A stretch of 64,000 bases of DNA, from the NCBI RefSeq assembly GCF_013409575.1, contig NZ_JACCCY010000002.1, positions 994,501-1,058,500 on the forward strand. The letters run 5' to 3'. Shown here piece after piece: positions 43,912 to 53,652 of the stretch. Position numbers and translations under genes: made by a program. Under the pieces are notes generated by a model. That model saw nothing but the letters and a program-made list of their open reading frames with translations. It was not told the DNA's origin and made no database searches. Source of the stretch: Macellibacteroides fermentans (GTDB lineage Bacteria; Bacteroidota; Bacteroidia; Bacteroidales; Tannerellaceae). Position 1 is the first letter of the stretch. Every line of letters begins with the position of its first letter.

Positions 43912-46398
43912 TTATCTCTTTAAAATCTTGAGCGATTCCATCTTATCGGCGGTATAAACCTGCATGAAGTAAGGACCGGCAGGCAGATTGCCTATATTCA
44001 GGGTACCATCGGTTACCTGTTGTTGCAGCACCTGTCTACCTAAGGCATTGTAAAGTGTTACACGTTTCGGAGCACTGTCGCTAAACTGAATAAAACCGTT
44101 TGTAGGATTGGGGTAGACCACCACAGGCTTCTCCATCGAGATAGGTTCGCTGTCCGTCAGCGTCTTTTTGCTGGTAAGCAATTTAAAGCTGCTTCCCGGA
44201 AGCGTAACATTCACCGGATTACTCAGGTTATCCACCACATACGATTCGCCGGTAAACAGATCATACCAGGTACCCGTTTGTGTAAAGGGCAAAGTTACCG
44301 ATGTGGCAGAAGTGGTATAGTTACCCGCCAGCACCACATTCAGATCCGGATGCTGCAAGGTAATAAACCGGCCGTTGCTCCAATAACTTTCGCTAACCCG
44401 AAGCGTTTCGGTGGACGGATTGGCAAATACCTGCGGGAACTCGTTGCGCAGACTCAGTAAAGTGGCATAGGTGTCGGCCAGCTTCGCCCGGTCCGGATTC
44501 TCCAGGTAATCCCATCTCACCGGTTTTTTACCTACGCGACCGTTGTAGTCGATGGAATAATCATAGCCCATTTCACCAAACTGCCAGATCATTTTCGGTC
44601 CGGGTATGGTAAACAGAAAAGCCGCATTCATACCGGCTCTCTCCATCTGAACCTGTGTGCTGTTCTTCACCCCATCCACTCCGTAGGTCTTCGCCTTGTA
44701 AACGGTACGCTCTTCGTCGTGACTTTCCTGGTAGCCTATCATGCCCTTCAGATTCCACTGCCGGGATTGGGCGCTGAGGGAAGAGAAATCCGACTGACTG
44801 CTATACCCCATGATACCCTGACAAAATGCATTGTTGGCATTAGCCCACACCATCATGCCGTCTTGTACCAGCTCCAGCTCTTCGGTAGCAACACAGAAAT
44901 GCTCCAGAATGGTATAAGCCTTGGGGTTGACCGACTTGATCTTACTGTTGTAATCTTTCAGTATGGCGATACGGCTGGCATCGTAATTGGAGGCCGTTTG
45001 CTCTGTGGAACTGTTTTGTGTGAACCCTTTGGACAGGTCGAAACGGAATCCGTCCAATTTATACTCCTTCAACCAATGTTCCAATACCCGCTTGAAGTAT
45101 TCGCGCGTGCCGGAAAAAGCATGGTTGAAGTCATGGAACACACTGTAGGGATGAGGCGCTGTAACATTGAACCACGGATTGTTGGGAGCAGTAGCAGAAC
45201 CTTCCCAATATAATTTGGCAAAGGGATGATTACCCGTGGCATGGTTAAAGACAATATCCAGAATCACAGCCATGCCCCGTTTGTGTGCCTCGTCGATAAA
45301 CTCCTTATAATCGGCTTCTGTACCGTAGGCCTTATCGGGAGCAAAATAGAAACAAGGATTGTATCCCCAGCTGTCGTTCCCGTCGAATTCCTGTACAGGC
45401 ATCAACTCGATGGCATTTATACCCAACGATTTGAGATAGTCCAGTTTAGCAGTAACCGCTTTTATAGTACCCTCGGTGGTGAAATCGCGTACCAGAAGCT
45501 CGTATATTACGAGCTGATCGGCAGGAGGAGCAACAAAGTCGGTCGCCGTCCACGTATAGCCGGTCTTGCCGGTCTGTAATATTGAGACTATCCCGTCAGT
45601 CTGATTCGGATAGCTTTTCAGATTCGGATACACTGAAGCCGGAATATAGGAGTCGTTAGACGGATCCAGAATCTTTTCGCAATAGGCATCCGCTATCTTC
45701 AGACTATTATCCACCAGATACTGGAAAGCATACTCTTTTCCCTTCTCCAGGTTGTTAACCGTAATCCACCAATAATCGCCATCCTTAAATAACTGCCAGG
45801 CATTGTCTTTGGTCCAATTATTAAAGTCGCCCATCAGGTGCACGTGACTTTTACCCGGGGCATAAAGAACAAGCGTTACCGAATTATCGTTCAGGTAATT
45901 TATTCCATCCTTCACGTTAGCCGGACGAGCCTGAACAACCGGAGCCGTAGGTGTAAATACAGATTCATTCAGTGTAACAATGATATCCGCACCACCGGCC
46001 GCTTTACCCTCTTTGGTCTTGTCGGCGCTGCGAAACACAAAGGCCAGCTTACTGATCTGTTCGCCGGCAGGTACCCCGTACCACGAACGTAAATCGGGCG
46101 AAATAGTAAGTTTCCACTTGTCAGAACCCAGCGAAGTAAGCTTATATTTGGCACTGTTGTCACCCCAGGCAGGCGCATATTTCCAATCACTTCCGCTGGT
46201 ACTGAGGTTGGTAATAACACCGGTATGTGCATACACATCTCCGGTATAGCCCATCAACCCTTTATTGCCCTGCGTGGCATCAAAGATAATGTCTACTGCC
46301 CCTGATTCCGTAACAACCGCAGGTACGGTGGTAACCTGTGCATGCAGTACCGGAAACAAAAACAGAATGATAAATAAGGTGTGTAAAAATTTTCTCAT
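43912..46398 (-). CDS. Surface alpha-amylase (GH13) with type IX secretion sorting domain
   Basis: 828 residues. Signal peptide (RKFLHTLFIILFLFPVLHA), an N-terminal beta domain, a CBM48-like domain (SHVHLMGDFNNWTKDNAWQL), then the GH13 barrel: region I VILDIVFNHATG, nucleophile region LDGFRFDLSKGF, acid YTILEHFCV and SHDEERTVYK. The last 75 residues (KPVVVYPNPTNGFIQF, SLKILKR) are a T9SS type A sorting domain, so the enzyme is probably attached to or released at the cell surface. It is last in a susC-susD-susE operon and likely cuts starch or glycogen to maltodextrins. Confidence 0.93.
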   Translation of the reverse strand: MRKFLHTLFIILFLFPVLHAQVTTVPAVVTESGAVDIIFDATQGNKGLMGYTGDVYAHTGVITNLSTSGSDWKYAPAWGDNSAKYKLTSLGSDKWKLTISPDLRSWYGVPAGEQISKLAFVFRSADKTKEGKAAGGADIIVTLNESVFTPTAPVVQARPANVKDGINYLNDNSVTLVLYAPGKSHVHLMGDFNNWTKDNAWQLFKDGDYWWITVNNLEKGKEYAFQYLVDNSLKIADAYCEKILDPSNDSYIPASVYPNLKSYPNQTDGIVSILQTGKTGYTWTATDFVAPPADQLVIYELLVRDFTTEGTIKAVTAKLDYLKSLGINAIELMPVQEFDGNDSWGYNPCFYFAPDKAYGTEADYKEFIDEAHKRGMAVILDIVFNHATGNHPFAKLYWEGSATAPNNPWFNVTAPHPYSVFHDFNHAFSGTREYFKRVLEHWLKEYKLDGFRFDLSKGFTQNSSTEQTASNYDASRIAILKDYNSKIKSVNPKAYTILEHFCVATEELELVQDGMMVWANANNAFCQGIMGYSSQSDFSSLSAQSRQWNLKGMIGYQESHDEERTVYKAKTYGVDGVKNSTQVQMERAGMNAAFLFTIPGPKMIWQFGEMGYDYSIDYNGRVGKKPVRWDYLENPDRAKLADTYATLLSLRNEFPQVFANPSTETLRVSESYWSNGRFITLQHPDLNVVLAGNYTTSATSVTLPFTQTGTWYDLFTGESYVVDNLSNPVNVTLPGSSFKLLTSKKTLTDSEPISMEKPVVVYPNPTNGFIQFSDSAPKRVTLYNALGRQVLQQQVTDGTLNIGNLPAGPYFMQVYTADKMESLKILKR

Positions 46399-46490
46399 GT
46401 GTATAATCTTTATTGGTTAGGAAAGGAAAGGGTATCCATAACCCCCCAAGGAGGATGAATACCCTTTCCGATTTTGTTACATAGTACTGA

Positions 46491-47639
46491 TTACGGAAGC
46501 TTTTCGGTCCGGATAATCATATAATGTTTTGTAAGGTCGTTCAGCACAAGCAAGTATTCGCCACCCTTCTCGATGGGGAAGTTATCTCCGCCATTCGACG
46601 AAACCCCAAAAGGAATATTGTTTGTAGTTGTTCCAATACCCCAGTTGTCGGCCCAGTCGTTATCTGCACGGAACTTGATAGTTTTACCAGCAATCAGGTT
46701 GATCTTCTGAATCACCCAGATGTGAGGCAATGTTTCAACCATATCCGTATCCGAATCCCATCCGGTAGGAGTAGCATCACCAATCACACCGATCGTAGCA
46801 TATCTTTTGGCAGTAGCACCTTCGGCATACGGAACCATTGTAAAGGTAAGATCGGCCAGATTTACAGTAAGCGTATAATAACCATCAGCAGCAGGAGCAG
46901 GGAAATCGCCACCGTCATTGTTGGCACCCATTAAACCAGCACCCTTATAGGCGTAGCAGGTATCCCAGTTTCCGGCCTGTGTGATAATCTTGAAGCCATC
47001 GCTTCCGCTCTTGAAGAAGCCGGTATAGGTATAAATCTTCTCACCCGGTTTACTGTCGGCAGCAAACATCGGCTGCAGGTCTTTGCCCACATTGGCCTTA
47101 TCGTTACCCCAGCCGTACAAAGCACCACCTACAATATAAAGGGCATCCTTCACCGGAACTTCGGCTATATACGGAGTAAATGTAAAGGTTTTAACTTTCG
47201 AATATACAACAGGAACCGCTGTTCCGTCGCCACCGGTCGAGCTAACCACAGCTTTAAGACGCAAGTCCAGTGTAAGCGGCTTAGATTCGATGGTATAAGC
47301 CATGGCAGTGTTATTAAGCATTTTGGCTGTAATTACAGCTCTGTCGGTTGTAGAAGAAACCAATTCCACAGGCTCTTCGAAAGTACCTCCATGAATATCT
47401 GCCTGAACGGTATAAGTCACCGAAGCCGCATATCCGTATTCACCTTTTTCCCAAAGAACATAACCCACTTCGTCATTCAGATTGGTAGTTTCTGTAATTA
47501 CAAAGTTCTCGGGTAACACCTTTTCAAGTTCGGGCGCGACAATATTGCTGAAATCAAGCATTGTCACCTTATCATCCTCTTCGCATCCGAAGAAAGATAA
47601 ACAGCATAGAACGAGAAAGAATATATTAATTTTTTTCAT
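46491..47639 (-). CDS. SusE/SusF-like starch-binding lipoprotein
   Basis: 382 residues with a lipoprotein signal ending in SFFGCEED. The N-terminal SusE domain (ITETTNLNDEVGYVLWEKGEYGYAASVTYT has the family pattern) is followed by a repeat of binding modules (ALYIVGGALYGWGNDKAN, and TIGVIGDATPTGWDSDTDM). Such proteins sit on the outer surface and hold glycans near SusCD. Position after susD and before GH13 fits this. Specificity for starch is inferred from neighbours. Confidence 0.88.
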   Translation of the reverse strand: MKKINIFFLVLCCLSFFGCEEDDKVTMLDFSNIVAPELEKVLPENFVITETTNLNDEVGYVLWEKGEYGYAASVTYTVQADIHGGTFEEPVELVSSTTDRAVITAKMLNNTAMAYTIESKPLTLDLRLKAVVSSTGGDGTAVPVVYSKVKTFTFTPYIAEVPVKDALYIVGGALYGWGNDKANVGKDLQPMFAADSKPGEKIYTYTGFFKSGSDGFKIITQAGNWDTCYAYKGAGLMGANNDGGDFPAPAADGYYTLTVNLADLTFTMVPYAEGATAKRYATIGVIGDATPTGWDSDTDMVETLPHIWVIQKINLIAGKTIKFRADNDWADNWGIGTTTNNIPFGVSSNGGDNFPIEKGGEYLLVLNDLTKHYMIIRTEKLP

Positions 47640-47674
47640 ATTTCTGTTTAATTTATAAGTTGTACAAGCCTTGA

Positions 47675-49294
47675 TTAATAACCTTCATTCTGAATAAGGT
47701 TTGTATTGGTACCCATATCATCCGAAGGAATGGGGAATACTTTAAAGTAGCTGGCAACGCCGGTACCGGTAGCAGAACCACCCTTCCAGGGCCATACGTA
47801 ATCGTTGGAAGTAAACTTACCGAAACGGATCAGGTCCGTACGGCGCTGAGCTTCGTAAAACAATTCGCGTCCTCTTTCATCCAGAATGAAATCAAGTTTA
47901 AGATCTGCATCGGCAATAACCGCCTTGCTGTCGTCTGTATAGGCTCTCTTACGCAAGTCGTTGATATACTTCAAAGCAGTGGCTCTGTCGCCGCCTGTTC
48001 CACCTCTCAACACAGCTTCCGCATAGTTCAGGTAAATCTCACCCAGACGGAAGTAGGGGAAGTCTACATACGCTTCGGCACTACCCGGATTAGAACCATC
48101 CTTGTTTACGTTATAGAACTTGGCAACAGGTATACCGTTGTCTTTAAACGTAGACTGATCCACAATCTCTACATTGGCAGTAAGTTCGGTACGTAACATG
48201 CTTCTGCGTGAGTCGAGAGTGCTGTTGCTTTCCTTTTCGAAAATCTTAAGCAACGACGATTTGGCACGAACACCCTGCCATGCACCCTTGGCATTGGTAG
48301 CCGTCTGCATGTCTGACGAACCCATACACAACAGGTAAGTCATACCACCCCATGTCATGGTCTGGTCGCCGTCGTAGCGGAATGGATGAATCATTTCTTT
48401 AGACAAGTGATTGTCTGCGCGGAACATATCGCCGTAAACCGGTTCTAGCTGATAACCTGCAGCGATTACCTTATTAGAATAGGTGATACACTCTGTATAT
48501 TTCTTTACCCCTGCATACACTTCGGCATTCAGATACAATCTTGAAAGCAAAGCCCAGTTTGCAGCCTTGTTGGCATGACCGTAATTGGCACTAAAACCAA
48601 CGGTAGGATCAAGCATATCGGCTTCACACTCCTTTAATTCGGTTTCGATGTAGGTAAACAATTCCGGACCCATAATCTGGTCGGGCAATACGTTACCAAT
48701 CTTGCTGTTTTCAGTTACATGCGGAACATTTCTGTACAAGTCCAAAGCCTGTGTATAACACAAGGCACGAAGGTAACGAGCTTCGGCACGTAAAGTCTTA
48801 ACTTTTGCAATCACATCAGCAGAGCAACCTCTGGCAGCCAGCTTATCGTCGGTTGTTTCACGAAGAAATGCATTCGCTACACTGATCTGATAAAACAAAC
48901 GATAGTATGAACCTTTGATCCACGGACTTGAAGAACCCCAGGAGAGGATGTTAAAGTCGGGTATACCCGGGTCGTTCCATGCACAATGCGCTTCGTCGGA
49001 AGTCAGCTCCTGCATATTCCACAACACACGGAGGAAAGAAGCCTGGCTACCACCATCGATACCAACCACGTCCTGATCACTGTCGCCACCCGAGTTACCG
49101 CCAATTACAAAACCGGCATACAATTTGGCGATGCTTTGCTGGTAAGCTGCGATATCACTTCCAAATACGACTTCAGAAACAAGCTCATCTTTATCCAAAG
49201 GCACCGTATCCAGGTCTCCCGTACAAGAGGTGACACTTAAGGCAGCACTTACCAAGAAGGCGGAAATTACATATTTATATTTATTTGTTCTCAT
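47675..49294 (-). CDS. SusD-like glycan-binding lipoprotein
   Basis: 539 residues with lipobox VTSCTG. TPR-like helices of the SusD fold appear in AEARYLRALCYTQALDLYRNVP and AANWALLSRLYLNAEVY, and the RagB/SusD C-terminal pattern in YFRLGEIYLNYAEAVLRGG and DERGRELFYEAQRRTDLIRFGKF. It forms the lid of the SusC channel at the outer membrane. It lies 12 bases after susC. Confidence 0.95.
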   Translation of the reverse strand: MRTNKYKYVISAFLVSAALSVTSCTGDLDTVPLDKDELVSEVVFGSDIAAYQQSIAKLYAGFVIGGNSGGDSDQDVVGIDGGSQASFLRVLWNMQELTSDEAHCAWNDPGIPDFNILSWGSSSPWIKGSYYRLFYQISVANAFLRETTDDKLAARGCSADVIAKVKTLRAEARYLRALCYTQALDLYRNVPHVTENSKIGNVLPDQIMGPELFTYIETELKECEADMLDPTVGFSANYGHANKAANWALLSRLYLNAEVYAGVKKYTECITYSNKVIAAGYQLEPVYGDMFRADNHLSKEMIHPFRYDGDQTMTWGGMTYLLCMGSSDMQTATNAKGAWQGVRAKSSLLKIFEKESNSTLDSRRSMLRTELTANVEIVDQSTFKDNGIPVAKFYNVNKDGSNPGSAEAYVDFPYFRLGEIYLNYAEAVLRGGTGGDRATALKYINDLRKRAYTDDSKAVIADADLKLDFILDERGRELFYEAQRRTDLIRFGKFTSNDYVWPWKGGSATGTGVASYFKVFPIPSDDMGTNTNLIQNEGY

Positions 49295-49306
49295 ATTTAT
49301 ATCATA

Positions 49307-52306
49307 TTAAAAATTAAGGCTCAAACCAATCATATATACACGTGGACGAGGATAGATATTGTTGTCAATACCGTTGTTGTTGAATTCAGGATCCAAACCG
49401 TCGTACTTTGTAATTACAAACGGATTCTGCACCGTTGCATATACTCTTGCTTTTTGATCTTTAGTAAACACTTTGTTGAAAGTATAACCTATCGAAATGT
49501 TGTCCATACGCAGGAATGAAGCATTCTGGATATAGTAGTTCGACAAGTAGCGTGCATTGTTGAAGTTTGTATATTCGGCTGTAGTAACACGGTTCTTCAG
49601 GAATCCGGTCTGGTCGTACATCTGCGAACCACCCCAAGCTTCACGTTGCGACTGGATGTTGTTGTAAGCATAGTTTCCTAAGCTTGCACGCAATGCGAAG
49701 GCGAAATCCCAGTTCTTATAAGACAGCTGAGAAGAGAATCCCATAAATACATCCGGAGCCGCTTTCTTGTAAGTGATCAGGTCTTTTTCGTCGGTCTTGC
49801 CGTCGCCGTTCTGGTCTACGTAAGCACCTTCTACAGGCACACCTTCCGGAGTATAAACCTGTTCGTATACATAGAATGAGTTAAACGGTTTGCCAACAGC
49901 ATGAATCAAGGCGTTGAAACCTGTACCACCATCGATACCACCGTGAATAGCACCCACATAGTTAGGATCGTCATTCAAAGTCATCTTGGTGATCGTGTTC
50001 TTATTGTATGAAATATTATAACCGATGGTCCAGTCCCAATCCTTTGTTACAACCGGGTGAGCGTTGATACTGAATTCAACCCCTTTGTTTTCCAATGTAC
50101 CTACGTTGGTAAGCAACTGGTTGCTGAAGTTGGTACCGGCGGCAACCGATACGGTATTCAATAAATCCTTTGTTTCTCTGAAATAGAAATCAAGGGCACC
50201 GGTGATGCGGCCGTTCAGGAAGCCATAATCCAATCCGGCATTCCAGGTAGTTGTTTCTTCCCACTTCAGGTTTTCGTCGTATGCCAACGGAGCGATCAGC
50301 GAATACTTGGTGTCGCCAAAGTAATAGTTGGCACCCGCCTTGCTGTACATATAACGAGCCATGTAAGGATAGTCGCTGCTACCCAGGTTCTGCTGACCGG
50401 TTATACCGTATCCCAAACGCAATTTAAGATCAGACAATGCATCCACATCCTTCAGGAAAGCCTCTTCGTTCATCTTCCATGCCAGAGCAACCGATGGGAA
50501 CAAACCCCAGCGACCATCCGGGTTAAAGCGTGAAGAACCGTCGTTACGCAATGTAAATGTTACCAGGTAACGATTCAACAACGTGTAATTTAAACGACCG
50601 AAGAAAGAAATCAGGTAGTTTTCAGATTCGTATTCGTCGCCTTCCTTATAGAACTCTTCACCCTTCGATTGAGCGAAGGCAGCAGAGTAGGGGTATCTGT
50701 TTCTTGTGCTGTTATAGAAATGCTGCCAGGAGTAACCAGCCATTACATCAATGTTGTTGATGCCGATCTCTTTGGCATAATTCAGATAGAAATCAAGTAA
50801 TGTATTCCGTTTAAGCTGATAATAATAGGTGTTTTCACCAAATCCCTGCTTAAAGTTACCGGAAGTATAGGTCATAGGAGAGTTGTCCGCAATAATCACA
50901 TCGCCTTCACTTTTTGAAACGTCGTAACCCACATTCAGGTTAGCACGTAAGTCGGGCAAGAAATGCATACGATAATCGATCTGAGCGTTACCGATACTTC
51001 TGTACACGGTAGACTCGTCGTTACGCTGTTCCAACATGGCAACCGGGTTTGTAAGAGCGATATCTACAGGTTTGCCATCTGTTTTCATATAGATAAAATA
51101 GCCGTTTCCGTAGTTATTGTTATCCATATAAACAGGCTGAGTAGGATCAAACTGAGTAGCCATACCGATAGCACCCTGGTTGGCAAAACGGTTGGTGTTA
51201 TAAACCCCCTTCACATTTAAGTTGATGTTCAACTTCTTGTCGAAGAAATTAGGATTGGCACTTAATGAACCCGTAACACGTTCGAGGTTGGAAGTCTTCA
51301 GGATACCATTCTCATTTGTATAAGCCACAGAAGCACGGTAAGGCATATTAGGAATTGCTCCGGAAATACTTACGTTATGGTCTGTGCTGTAAGCCGTTCT
51401 GAAAATCTGATCCTGCCAGTTTGTGCTGGTGTTACCCAAAGCCTTGGCCTGATTGCTTCCGGCACCGAATTTTGTAGTTACAAAATTGCGGAAAGTCTCG
51501 GAATCCATCACACTTACTTCGTTGTACTTGGTACTAACGGAGAACGAACCGTTGTAATCCACTTTAACCCGGCCAGTCTTACCAGTCTTGGTCGTGATGA
51601 TGATTACACCGTTTGATGCACGCGAACCGTAGATAGCGGTAGCCGAGGCATCCTTCAGGATTGTAAATGTAGCGATATCGCTGGGGTGAACGGTAGCCAA
51701 CGGGTTAGACATCCCGCTGATACCCTGATTGTCTACAGGAACACCGTCGATAACGATAAGCGGATCGTTGCTGGCCGACATGGACGAACCTCCGCGGATA
51801 CGGATTGCAGCCGAAGCACCCGGAGCACCACCATCGGTAACAACACTTACACCGGCAGCCTTACCTACCAGCAGGTCTGAAGCCGAAGTAGCCATACCCT
51901 TGGTAAGTTTATCGGCATCAATAGCCAATACAGAGCCGGTAACGTCTTCCTTTTTAACAGAACCGTAACCAATAACCACTGTACCTTCCAGCATAACGGC
52001 ATCTTCCTGAAGAACCACCATCAATACCGGAGCAGCCTTTACCTCTGTGGGTTTGTATCCTACAAATGAAATGGAAATAGTAGCATCTTGAGGAGCTTGA
52101 AGCTGGAAATTACCATCCAGATCGGTTACCGATCCGATTGTAGATCCTTTAATAACAACATTCGCACCAATAATTGGTATACCGCTGGCATCTTTCACAT
52201 GGCCTTTTACAGTTATTTGCTGTGCAAAGACACCGAGGGAGAATAGTAATCCCATCGCAACAGACAGGATAATTCTAACCTTACAAGAATGAATCTTCTC
52301 TTTCAT
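49307..52306 (-). CDS. SusC-like TonB-dependent outer-membrane transporter
   Basis: 999 residues. Signal peptide, then a carboxypeptidase-like regulatory domain (VKGHVKDASGIPIIGANVVIKG), the plug with MLEGTVVIGYGSVKKEDVTG and IRIRGGSSMSASNDPLIVIDGVP, and SRASNGVIIITTKTGK. The barrel ends in a C-terminal YMIGLSLNF with final Phe. It imports oligosaccharides using TonB energy. First gene of the amylase operon; a -7 box TACTTTTG lies on the minus strand (plus 52372-52379) 66 bases upstream. Confidence 0.96.
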   Translation of the reverse strand: MKEKIHSCKVRIILSVAMGLLFSLGVFAQQITVKGHVKDASGIPIIGANVVIKGSTIGSVTDLDGNFQLQAPQDATISISFVGYKPTEVKAAPVLMVVLQEDAVMLEGTVVIGYGSVKKEDVTGSVLAIDADKLTKGMATSASDLLVGKAAGVSVVTDGGAPGASAAIRIRGGSSMSASNDPLIVIDGVPVDNQGISGMSNPLATVHPSDIATFTILKDASATAIYGSRASNGVIIITTKTGKTGRVKVDYNGSFSVSTKYNEVSVMDSETFRNFVTTKFGAGSNQAKALGNTSTNWQDQIFRTAYSTDHNVSISGAIPNMPYRASVAYTNENGILKTSNLERVTGSLSANPNFFDKKLNINLNVKGVYNTNRFANQGAIGMATQFDPTQPVYMDNNNYGNGYFIYMKTDGKPVDIALTNPVAMLEQRNDESTVYRSIGNAQIDYRMHFLPDLRANLNVGYDVSKSEGDVIIADNSPMTYTSGNFKQGFGENTYYYQLKRNTLLDFYLNYAKEIGINNIDVMAGYSWQHFYNSTRNRYPYSAAFAQSKGEEFYKEGDEYESENYLISFFGRLNYTLLNRYLVTFTLRNDGSSRFNPDGRWGLFPSVALAWKMNEEAFLKDVDALSDLKLRLGYGITGQQNLGSSDYPYMARYMYSKAGANYYFGDTKYSLIAPLAYDENLKWEETTTWNAGLDYGFLNGRITGALDFYFRETKDLLNTVSVAAGTNFSNQLLTNVGTLENKGVEFSINAHPVVTKDWDWTIGYNISYNKNTITKMTLNDDPNYVGAIHGGIDGGTGFNALIHAVGKPFNSFYVYEQVYTPEGVPVEGAYVDQNGDGKTDEKDLITYKKAAPDVFMGFSSQLSYKNWDFAFALRASLGNYAYNNIQSQREAWGGSQMYDQTGFLKNRVTTAEYTNFNNARYLSNYYIQNASFLRMDNISIGYTFNKVFTKDQKARVYATVQNPFVITKYDGLDPEFNNNGIDNNIYPRPRVYMIGLSLNF

Positions 52307-52371
52307 GCATTAGTTAATTTAAGATTAATACTCTATTTTGTGTTTAATTTTAATAATTTCACTCAACGATG

Positions 52372-52460
52372 CAAAAGTATATACACAAAACAGATTTATG
52401 GGTTAAATAGTAGGTTTAAGCCCTTTTATTCCATGCAAACGATGCCGCAAACGTTTGCAT
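52372..52460. promoter_or_regulatory. Divergent susC/lacI control region with LacI-type palindrome
   Basis: The perfect palindrome GCAAACGTTTGC (52447-52458) matches LacI/CcpA-type operators. A further half-site ATGCAAACG (52433-52441) makes a longer inverted repeat with CGTTTGCAT (52452-52460). The susC -7 box is at 52372-52379 on the minus strand, and TATTTTTG at 52530-52537 may be that of the regulator. The regulator encoded next door is the likely binder. Confidence 0.75.
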
Positions 52461-52559
52461 AAATAAGTAAATCTTGTTATAATTTCATAATAAGTTTGTC
52501 GGATATGCTAATTGTTAATTAAAAACTATTATTTTTGAGTAATGAAAAGATCCTAACAA

Positions 52560-53573
52560 ATGAAAAAGCGGCAAATAACGATAAAAGATATAGCGAAATC
52601 ACTTAATGTAGCACCCTCAACCGTATCCAGGGCTCTGGCCGATCATCCGGACATCAGCAAGGAGACAAAAGAGCTGGTTCTTGCTTTTGCCAAAGAGCAT
52701 AAATACAAACCCAATGCCCTTGCATTGAGTTTGCGCACAAGCAACACCAAAACCATCGGGGTGATACTTCCTCAGATTGTGCATTTCTTCTTTTCATCGG
52801 TTTTGTCGGGTATCGAAGACGAGGCCGAAAAGGCCGGATACCGGGTGATCATCTCCCAAAGCAACGAAGTGTTCGAGCGCGAGGTGCGCGGGGCATACAC
52901 CCTGCAGGAATCCCGTGTGTGCGGAGTGCTTGCTTCGGTGGCGAAAACAACCACCTCCTTCTCGCATTTTCAGGAACTGATAGACAGCGGAGTGCCGGTA
53001 GTGTTTTTCGACCGTATCTGTACCGGAATTCTTACAGACCGCGTGGTGGTAGACGATTATGCCGGTGTGCAAACAGCCGTGGAGTACCTTATTAATACAG
53101 GCTGCCGGCGTATTGCCTTTTACGGATCTGAATCACATATGCCCATTTCGCGCAACCGGCGCATGGGGTACGAAGATGCCCTGCGCAAACACGGAATATT
53201 TGTGGATAAATCGTTGATGACCATCTGCAATAATTACAAAGATGCCCTTGCCATCACCCCCTCTATGCTTAATTTGCCCGAGCCTCCCGATGCCTTTTTT
53301 GCCGTAAACGACGAAACCGCTCTGGGTATCCTCAATGTGGTGAAGGCCAAAGGGCTTAAAGTACCCGACCAGGTATCCATCTGCGGGTTCACAAACAATG
53401 CCATCGCAGAGATAAGTAATCCCCAGCTTACGTCGGTCGACCAGCACGGATACGAAATGGGGGCCACCTCCATGCGCCTGCTGCTCGATCACATCGAAGG
53501 ACGGCGCGAGAGTGATCAGATTGTCAATAAGATAATCAAGACAAACCTGGTTGTCCGCGAAACCACCCGCTGA
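52560..53573 (+). CDS. LacI-family regulator of the amylase locus
   Basis: 337 residues. The helix-turn-helix is ITIKDIAKSLNVAPSTVSRALADHPDIS with hinge KEHKYKPNALALSLR, followed by the periplasmic-binding-like sensor domain (TKTIGVILPQIVHFFFSSVLSG, ISNPQLTSVDQHGYEMG). It is divergent from susC and 79 bases upstream of the MFS gene. It probably senses a maltodextrin and controls both operons through the palindrome. Confidence 0.94.
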   Translation: MKKRQITIKDIAKSLNVAPSTVSRALADHPDISKETKELVLAFAKEHKYKPNALALSLRTSNTKTIGVILPQIVHFFFSSVLSGIEDEAEKAGYRVIISQSNEVFEREVRGAYTLQESRVCGVLASVAKTTTSFSHFQELIDSGVPVVFFDRICTGILTDRVVVDDYAGVQTAVEYLINTGCRRIAFYGSESHMPISRNRRMGYEDALRKHGIFVDKSLMTICNNYKDALAITPSMLNLPEPPDAFFAVNDETALGILNVVKAKGLKVPDQVSICGFTNNAIAEISNPQLTSVDQHGYEMGATSMRLLLDHIEGRRESDQIVNKIIKTNLVVRETTR

Positions 53574-53652
53574 CTTTTTTAGTCCGGCGGGCTTCGCTTT
53601 TCAGATTAATTCACTAAGTTTGCTGCGGTGAAAAAACTTAAAGCATCATTTT

